Of a DNA stretch of 9,731 bases, positions 5,668 to 9,731 are shown piece after piece. Each line of letters begins with the position of its first letter. Position 1 is the first letter of the stretch. Below the pieces are notes generated by a model, which was given only the letters and a program-made list of their open reading frames with translations, was not told the DNA's origin and did not search any database. Source of the stretch: a bacterium (GTDB lineage: Bacteria; Patescibacteriota; JAUYIX01); the NCBI GenBank assembly GCA_030688115.1, contig JAUYIX010000091.1:1-9731 (forward strand), read 5' to 3'. The translations under genes and the position numbers were made by a program.

Positions 5668-5722
5668 GACGCCCTCGAGGTCGAGAGCGTCATGCACTAG
5701 GAAGTGCTTTAGTGGCTAGGAG
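5668..5722 (+). promoter_or_regulatory. Structured leader and Shine-Dalgarno before the thioredoxin-like pair
   Basis: GACGCCCTCGA (5668-5678) pairs with TCGAGAGCGTC (5681-5691) with one mismatch. GCACT (5694-5698) then pairs with AGTGC (5703-5707) around an AGGA loop. CACTA (5695-5699) could instead pair with TAGTG (5710-5714). The ribosome site AGGAG (5718-5722) follows, 6 nt before the ATG at 5729. The rest of the 5536-5728 gap shows no convincing -35/-10 pair on the plus strand. Confidence 0.45.
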
Positions 5723-5728
5723 TATACC

Positions 5729-6100
5729 ATGATCGGCGTTACACTTTACCCACATATGCACATCCGGCTTTTGTACTTTAAAGGTTGTCCCAACTATCTC
5801 GACGCGTTTGATGCGCTCAAGCAGGCCGCGCAGAGTTTGGGGATGCAACGGGACGTGCAGATTGAGATGCAGGAGATCAAAACACAGGCCGAGGCCGAGC
5901 AATCCAAGTTTGTCGGTTCTCCCACCTTTATGATCAATGATCGGGATCTTTTTGGAGAACCAAACGATGCTACGTACGGTCTGCGTTGCCGGATTTACCT
6001 TTTAAACGGCCAGGCCGTAGGTTTGCCCTCGGTGGCTGATTTTGCTGCCAAGCTCCGTAAGCTGACCGATCGACCACGCCCCCAATCTCAACCGCGTTGA
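5729..6100 (+). CDS. Thioredoxin-fold protein of the GCPNY/GSPT family
   Basis: The 123-residue protein begins its fold with IRLLYFKGCPNY (C20), has the cis-proline loop as VGSPTFMINDRDLF (P65) and a late cysteine in YGLRCRIY (C87). This pattern belongs to small thioredoxin-like proteins often found near redox or mercury-resistance genes and sometimes labelled alkylmercury lyase-like. There is no CXXC: the second cysteine is remote, so a monothiol or resolving-cysteine mechanism, or metal binding, is more likely than classical disulphide reduction. The start at 5729 is chosen for its AGGAG. An internal ATG at 5756 would fit the family N-terminus more tightly (MHIRLLYF). No signal peptide is seen, so it is probably cytosolic. 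Its TGA stop overlaps a possible TTG start of the next gene, so the two are probably co-expressed. Confidence 0.8.
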   Translation: MIGVTLYPHMHIRLLYFKGCPNYLDAFDALKQAAQSLGMQRDVQIEMQEIKTQAEAEQSKFVGSPTFMINDRDLFGEPNDATYGLRCRIYLLNGQAVGLPSVADFAAKLRKLTDRPRPQSQPR

Positions 6101-6111
6101 CAATAAGCACC

Positions 6112-6384
6112 ATGACCCCTAACTCAAAACCCGTCGTCATTTTACTCAAAGCACCTTGGTGCCCGATTTGCCCGCGAGCCGACGAACTCTATAAAGAGGT
6201 CCTCGCCAAAAAAGAGGCCGACTTTGAATATCGCCCGCTCACTGTCGAGTCCGGCGAGGGTCTTGAGCTGGCCCAAAAGCACGGGATCTATGCCATCCCG
6301 ACAACGCTGATTAATGGAGCGGTAGTTTTTAAAGGCAAGGTCCCAACCAAGCCGGAGTTTTTGAAGGCTCTATTACAGACCTAA
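6112..6384 (+). CDS. Glutaredoxin/thioredoxin-like protein with CPIC active site
   Basis: The 90-residue protein has a thioredoxin fold: strand VVILLKAPW, the dithiol motif CPIC (17-20) followed by PRADELYKEV, the cis-proline loop YAIPTTLING (P63), strand VVFKGKV and a final helix. This is the size and layout of small thioredoxin/glutaredoxin-like reductases that reduce disulphides in the cytoplasm. The start is uncertain: the ATG at 6112 gives a normal N-terminus, whereas a TTG at 6097 overlaps the upstream TGA as TTGA and would add five residues by translational coupling. Neither has a good Shine-Dalgarno site, which favours some coupling to the 5729 gene. The pair may share a redox task with the divergent Rieske protein; that link is inferred from position only. 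Confidence 0.85.
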   Translation: MTPNSKPVVILLKAPWCPICPRADELYKEVLAKKEADFEYRPLTVESGEGLELAQKHGIYAIPTTLINGAVVFKGKVPTKPEFLKALLQT

Positions 6385-6462
6385 AAAGGTTGTACGCGCA
6401 GTTCTTACCCTGACACGTTTAAGATAACCCAGGCAGTTATTCCAGCAGCAAGTGCGATTAGC

Positions 6463-6484
6463 GTCGCGATCGCGACCGATCGCG
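6463..6484. repeat. 14-bp palindrome with an adjacent direct repeat
   Basis: GTCGCGATCGCGAC (6463-6476) is a perfect palindrome. Its inner CGATCGCG (6467-6474) is repeated at 6477-6484, one helical turn away. It lies in the gap before the 6568 gene. It could be a protein-binding site or a short hairpin; no promoter is obvious next to it. It overlaps a possible broken small ORF on the minus strand. Confidence 0.55.
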
Positions 6485-6567
6485 GCTATCACAACGCGCG
6501 CCATTGAATTGTCTCCATATGTATGCTAGCACTCATGACATCGTTCATTTTATCAGGAGGTGGCGTC

Positions 6568-7020
6568 ATGGGATATAAATCAATTCTTGAGCCGATGCTC
6601 GGGGGTATACCCTACATCGCCTCCATTAACGTTAAGGGCGAGCTCGAAAACCGGCGGGTGTCGTTTATCTCTGCCAAAACTTTTACTCCGCAGCCAGATT
6701 CGATAAAGGGTATCGTAAGGCTGGAGGATAGCTGGCCGATCAGCGGGGTCATCACGTACGGCACAATCCAGCCGGTAAAGGGGGACGAGCTGGATCGGCA
6801 CTTGATGCTGATGCAGTGGTTCGTGTGTGCGGTTACCACTGCGTACGTGTGCCACAAGGATGGCAAGATCGTCCCATACTTGCCGGCCCTCCCTAGCTGG
6901 ATGATAGAAAGACCTATCTGTCGCGACATACTGGAGTGGGAGCAGGTCTTCTGGCAAAGCTGCTGGGATGCCATTGCCGGTCAAGAGCCCGCTCTAGGCC
7001 AGGTGGTGACTAAAGTTTAA
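6568..7020 (+). CDS. Hypothetical protein, 150 residues, unrecognised family
   Basis: I do not recognise this protein. The start at 6568 is set by a perfect AGGAGG (6555-6560) 7 nt upstream; an ATG at 6523 in the same frame has no such site. The chain reads as soluble, with alternating strands in the first 70 residues (YIASINVKGEL, RRVSFISAKTF, SIKGIVRLEDSWPISGVITYG), which could form a small beta domain. A helix-like, tryptophan- and cysteine-containing second half follows (LMLMQWFVCAVTTAYVC, RPICRDILEWEQVFWQSCWDAI). Four cysteines (87, 95, 118, 132) do not form a clear CXXC metal site. There is no signal peptide. It ends at a terminator-like hairpin only 3 nt after the stop, and the zinc-ribbon gene starts 57 nt later in the same direction, so the two may be linked. 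Confidence 0.75.
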   Translation: MGYKSILEPMLGGIPYIASINVKGELENRRVSFISAKTFTPQPDSIKGIVRLEDSWPISGVITYGTIQPVKGDELDRHLMLMQWFVCAVTTAYVCHKDGKIVPYLPALPSWMIERPICRDILEWEQVFWQSCWDAIAGQEPALGQVVTKV

Positions 7021-7023
7021 CCC

Positions 7024-7057
7024 GCCCCCGGACCACGCATCGGGGGCATTTACATTT
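7024..7057 (+). terminator. Terminator-like hairpin between the 6568 and 7078 genes
   Basis: GCCCCCG (7024-7030) pairs with CGGGGGC (7041-7047) around a 10-nt loop, followed by the imperfect T-rich tract ATTTACATTTT. The loop contains GACCAC (7031-7036), which is exactly complementary to GTGGTC (7059-7064) just before the next Shine-Dalgarno site. A pseudoknot or an alternative fold is therefore possible, making this an intergenic control element rather than a plain stop. Confidence 0.65.
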
Positions 7058-7077
7058 TGTGGTCGAGAGGGAGAACA

Positions 7078-7647
7078 ATGCCAATACCATACTCTCGCTT
7101 GCCGATTGGTAAGTGTTCTGATTGCAACGAGCAAAAAAGGCTGCAGTTTCGCGGGCCGCAAGGACGCATCTGTAGTAACTGCAAGAAAAAGCGCCGACCC
7201 CCTAAGCGCAAAGTCTGCGCAAAGTGTGGGTTTGTCGGAATACCCGCACTCAAAACCGACCAGGGCCCGTGGTGCGGCAACTGCTACAGCAAGCTGGTTA
7301 ACTTGCCCGCGCGCCCGCTGGAGGAGTGCGATAACTGTGGCGAGATGTGTGTTCTGCACTATGCGGATCCACCGCTGTGCAGAGGATGCTATCTCGAGCT
7401 TGTATATGAGCCCAAAAAAAAGAAATGCAGCGGGTGCAAAGAGGAGCGCATCATCGTTAGGCGCTCTGAGGTGACCGGCCTGCCAATCTGTAGCCGTTGC
7501 CGACAGCGCGAGTATGAGGGCCCGGTCCGGACATGCGAGCTCTGCGACGAGCTCCGCCCGGTTGCGTCGTATCTCGATCGCGCTAGCACGCGGCCAATCT
7601 GTAAAGGCTGTTATATGCGGCGCCGGCGACAACGCGCACGTAAATAA
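7078..7647 (+). CDS. Protein of five tandem CXXC-CXXC zinc ribbons
   Basis: The 189-residue basic protein consists of five successive ribbon units, each two CXXC knuckles 13-18 residues apart: C13/C16-C32/C35, C47/C50-C66/C69, C84/C87-C101/C104, C117/C120-C138/C141 and C153/C156-C175/C178. Each unit should bind one zinc. The second knuckle is usually followed by Y or K/R (CGNCYSKL, CRGCYLEL, CKGCYMRR), so units 2, 3 and 5 resemble each other most. The links are proline- and lysine/arginine-rich and the protein ends in RRRRQRARK, so binding to nucleic acid is plausible, though protein bridging cannot be excluded. No enzymatic domain is seen. The start at 7078 follows GAGAGGGAG at good spacing; a start at 7057 would lie in the upstream terminator tail. 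A strong hairpin ends the gene. Family membership beyond zinc ribbon is not recognised. Confidence 0.82.
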   Translation: MPIPYSRLPIGKCSDCNEQKRLQFRGPQGRICSNCKKKRRPPKRKVCAKCGFVGIPALKTDQGPWCGNCYSKLVNLPARPLEECDNCGEMCVLHYADPPLCRGCYLELVYEPKKKKCSGCKEERIIVRRSEVTGLPICSRCRQREYEGPVRTCELCDELRPVASYLDRASTRPICKGCYMRRRRQRARK

Positions 7648-7659
7648 ATTCAGCACTAG

Positions 7660-7691
7660 CCCCGGTCGAACGTCGATCGGGGTATTTGTTT
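7660..7691 (+). terminator. Rho-independent terminator after the zinc-ribbon gene
   Basis: CCCCGGTCGA (7660-7669) pairs with TCGATCGGGG (7673-7682), with one G-U pair and an ACG loop, and is followed by TATTTGTTT. Confidence 0.8.
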
Positions 7692-7713
7692 AGTGTGGTG
7701 CACCGGGTATGCT
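7686..7713 (+). promoter_or_regulatory. Possible promoter of the repeat-protein gene
   Basis: TTGTTT (7686-7691) and TATGCT (7708-7713) are 16 nt apart, giving a start near 7720 and a leader of about 28 nt. It overlaps the T-tract of the preceding terminator. Match to consensus is moderate and no Shine-Dalgarno site is seen before the ATG. Confidence 0.35.
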
Positions 7714-7747
7714 AGTATTTGCCATAGGTTAAATATTTCCCAAAAAC

Positions 7748-9731
7748 ATGTCTAACAGCATCCGTTCAACCAAGGCACTCATACTGCTTGCTATTGTGGG
7801 CATCCTGCTCCTAGTAATCGTTATCGGTTTTTTTGTGTTTGGTGGAGGTGTTGCAACATTTGTGACGGCACCTCGCGAGTCCGCACAGGATACTCAAGTC
7901 GCGATTGAGACAGGGGACCAAGAGCAAGCCGTTGAGGATGCTGGGGATATCGAGTCCTTGGGTAGCGCTACACAGGTGCAAATTAGGGCTTTTCATGATG
8001 ATAACGGAGATGGACAGTACGGCGATGCGACAAAGCCCGATGATCCTAGCTTTGAGGGGACCTATTTTATTAGCGCGGATATCGACATCGTTAATGAGGC
8101 AACCGGTCAACAGGTTGATCTGGTCCCAATCTGTAACAACAACGGACACTTGGGCGGCGTTGGACGTGAGTTCTGTACGCTGCCGCAAGGCTCGTACGCG
8201 GTGACCTTTAATGGTGATACAGAAGGGCTTACGGGACCGATTCAATCAAACTATAATACCGCTGGCGTAAACCCGGTTACCCGTGTTGTGGTAAATAGCG
8301 GGCCAAAACCGATCGTTGAGTTTGGCTACACCGGGACTCCAAGTAATGGTGTGCTCTTAATTCGCAAGTACGTCGACCTGGACGGCAACGCTGAGTACGG
8401 TGCCACGGGTGCGCACAGTGAGACGTCGGCCGAGGGTACGCCTTTTAATGACACAACCTACAAGCTCTCTAAAGTAAACGGTTCTACCCGAGTACCGGTT
8501 GATCCGAGCAAATGCTTTGCAGGTGACTTTAAATTTGGGGGTGTGGGCCGTGATTACTGTTGGGTCCCCGTTGGAACCTACGAGGTAGATATTGATCCAA
8601 ACCCTGACTCGGCTGTATACGGCGGACCTTTTGCAGAAACGCACAACGGAAACGGCGACGACCCAGCGCTGGTCACGGTTACACCGCAACCGACCGGCGG
8701 AAGCACACCAAGTATCATCGACTTTGGATACACGCAGACTGCGGTTACCTTGCAGATCCGAGCTTTTTATGACGACAACGGCGACGGTGAGTACGGCGAC
8801 GCGTCAAAACCTAACGATCCGAGCTCTGAGGGCGCCTACTTTATTTCGGCAGACTACGACGTTACAAATGATGCGACCGGACAACAGGTCAATTTAAACT
8901 ACCCGGTCTGTAACAACAGTGGACACTTAGGTGGCGTCGGGCGTGACTTTTGTAGACTTCCAGCGGGCAACTACACCGTCAAATTTAATGGTGATACGGC
9001 CGGGCTGGCCGGGCCACTTAAGTCGGCGTTTAACCCTAGCGGGGTGAACCCGATCAAGGTAGCTGTCTCTCTCGGCAGTCGTGCAACGACAGAGTTTGGG
9101 TACACGGGCACCTCGAGCAACGGCGTATTGCTGATTAGAGCCTACTTAGATAAAGACCACAACAATGAGTACGGTGGTGGAACCGCCGGGGAAACCTCTG
9201 CAGAAGGAGCACCCTTCTTTAATACCTCTTACAAATTGTTTAGCGTCTCCGGTTCTACCAAGACCCCGGTTGACCCGAGCAAGTGCTCTGCCGGCGACTT
9301 TAAGTTGGGTGGCGTTGGCCGTGATTACTGTTGGCTGCCACCGGGTACCTACGAGGTTGATCTCGACGCTGCTCCTGATCCGCTCTTTGTTGGTCCATTT
9401 GCAGAGAAGCACAACGCCAACGGCACAGATCCTGCCCAGATTACGGTTACCTCAAAACCAAGGGGCGCCGGCAATCCAGATATTCTCGACTTTGGATTCA
9501 AGAAAAAACAGTCTCAGGTGTTGGTAGCGGCTGCCGCGCCACGTTGTGAGGGTCAAAATGTCGTCGATCAGCTCGTAGATTGCTCGCAAAAATTGTTTCC
9601 AAAACCGCAGGATGCTCAGGGAATCTACCTCTGTCGTGACAACTTGTTTTTTGACTGCTTTGCGGGTACACCCGTCATGCAAAAACGCCAGATGACTTTT
9701 TTGGCGACTAACACCAACACCCTCAGCCCCG
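7748..9731 (+). CDS. Membrane-anchored extracellular protein with A-B-A-B SdrD-B/Cna-B-like repeats (3' end missing)
   Basis: The frame is open from 7748 to the right edge (661 residues, no stop). An in-frame TAA at 7730 makes 7748 the first start. Residues 9-31 form one hydrophobic helix, a likely signal-anchor that places the rest outside the cell. After an acidic linker (43-72) come four related beta-type domains: A1 75-196, B1 200-329, A2 334-453 and B2 458-584. Each opens with (L/V)xIRxxxD and an acidic Ca2+-loop-like segment (DDNGDGQYGD, DLDGNAEYG, DDNGDGEYGD, DKDHNNEYG) and ends with FGYT or FGFK. Each holds a cysteine, then 13-14 residues, then GGVGR(D/E)(F/Y)C, followed by LPxGxY-type strands as in SdrD-B/Cna-B folds. 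The cysteine pair suggests a disulphide per domain. A further cysteine-containing region starts near 590. Likely a surface stalk or adhesin. Confidence 0.82.
   Translation, partial: MSNSIRSTKALILLAIVGILLLVIVIGFFVFGGGVATFVTAPRESAQDTQVAIETGDQEQAVEDAGDIESLGSATQVQIRAFHDDNGDGQYGDATKPDDPSFEGTYFISADIDIVNEATGQQVDLVPICNNNGHLGGVGREFCTLPQGSYAVTFNGDTEGLTGPIQSNYNTAGVNPVTRVVVNSGPKPIVEFGYTGTPSNGVLLIRKYVDLDGNAEYGATGAHSETSAEGTPFNDTTYKLSKVNGSTRVPVDPSKCFAGDFKFGGVGRDYCWVPVGTYEVDIDPNPDSAVYGGPFAETHNGNGDDPALVTVTPQPTGGSTPSIIDFGYTQTAVTLQIRAFYDDNGDGEYGDASKPNDPSSEGAYFISADYDVTNDATGQQVNLNYPVCNNSGHLGGVGRDFCRLPAGNYTVKFNGDTAGLAGPLKSAFNPSGVNPIKVAVSLGSRATTEFGYTGTSSNGVLLIRAYLDKDHNNEYGGGTAGETSAEGAPFFNTSYKLFSVSGSTKTPVDPSKCSAGDFKLGGVGRDYCWLPPGTYEVDLDAAPDPLFVGPFAEKHNANGTDPAQITVTSKPRGAGNPDILDFGFKKKQSQVLVAAAAPRCEGQNVVDQLVDCSQKLFPKPQDAQGIYLCRDNLFFDCFAGTPVMQKRQMTFLATNTNTLSP
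7970..9499 (+). repeat. Two tandem copies of an A-B domain pair
   Basis: The coding segment 7970-8734 (A1-B1) is repeated as 8747-9499 (A2-B2). A1 matches A2, and B1 matches B2, more closely than A matches B: A units share IRAF-DDNGDG-YGDA, CNN-GHLGGVGR and FNGDT; B units share NGVLLIR, TSAEG, VDPSKC and TYEVD. An ancient A/B duplication followed by duplication of the whole pair explains this. DNA copies are diverged at many synonymous sites, so the event is not recent. Confidence 0.8.

Noticed and set aside
6523..6567. Upstream ATG for the 150-residue protein
   Set aside because: AGGAGG lies inside this extension and points to 6568.
6994..7656. Minus-strand ORF (220 codons) opposite the zinc-ribbon gene
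   Set aside because: The plus strand encodes regularly spaced CXXC pairs with a good ribosome site and terminator; the antisense frame has no recognisable motif.
1..9731. TGA recoding as glycine or tryptophan, as in some CPR groups
   Set aside because: TGA ends the 770, radical SAM and 5729 genes at natural protein ends, and tryptophan and glycine are encoded normally.
1..9731. Mobile element or integrated phage
   Set aside because: No transposase, integrase, structural phage gene or terminal repeat was seen; the zinc-ribbon and unrecognised genes alone do not support it.

Overview
The window looks bacterial. Promoters have bacterial -35/-10 boxes, several genes have Shine-Dalgarno sites, and TAA, TAG and TGA all end genes, so TGA is not recoded. 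Two TrmB-type sugar-regulator homologues, a compact triosephosphate isomerase, short intergenic gaps and several genes of unknown family would suit a small-genome lineage such as Patescibacteria (CPR). That is an inference from gene content; no rRNA or marker gene is present to prove it.

Layout. (1) 1-643, minus: 5' part of a D-2-hydroxyacid dehydrogenase-like gene, cut by the window edge. (2) 770-2259, plus: a TrmB-like regulator whose stop overlaps the start of tpiA (ATGA), so regulator and glycolytic enzyme form one coupled unit. (3) 2416-4023, minus: a GC-rich B12-binding-type radical SAM protein ending at a strong terminator. (4) 4252-5079, plus: a second TrmB-like regulator, divergent from the radical SAM gene. 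(5) 5080-5211: a gap between convergent genes with three phased copies of a 12-nt element. (6) 5212-5535, minus: a small soluble Rieske protein. (7) 5729-6384, plus: two thioredoxin-fold genes that abut or overlap. (8) 6568-7020 and 7078-7647, plus: an unrecognised protein and a five-fold zinc-ribbon protein, each followed by a terminator-like hairpin. (9) 7748 to the right edge, plus: a large membrane-anchored, probably extracellular protein with an A-B-A-B set of SdrD-B/Cna-B-like repeats.

How they may work together. Each TrmB-like gene is divergent from an enzyme gene (dehydrogenase, radical SAM protein). Both divergent intergenic regions carry a near-identical 18-19 nt element, TTTAC(A/T)AAGCCAAAA(A)GTA. 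This suggests a small regulatory circuit linking central carbon metabolism to the radical SAM gene. Several genes have a -10 box so close to the start codon that their mRNAs should be leaderless or nearly so, while others (radical SAM, first thioredoxin-like, the 6568 and 7078 genes) have clear Shine-Dalgarno sites. Rieske plus two thioredoxin-fold genes make a local redox cluster. No gap between genes exceeds 300 bases. No tRNA, rRNA, CRISPR array, transposase or integrase was seen.
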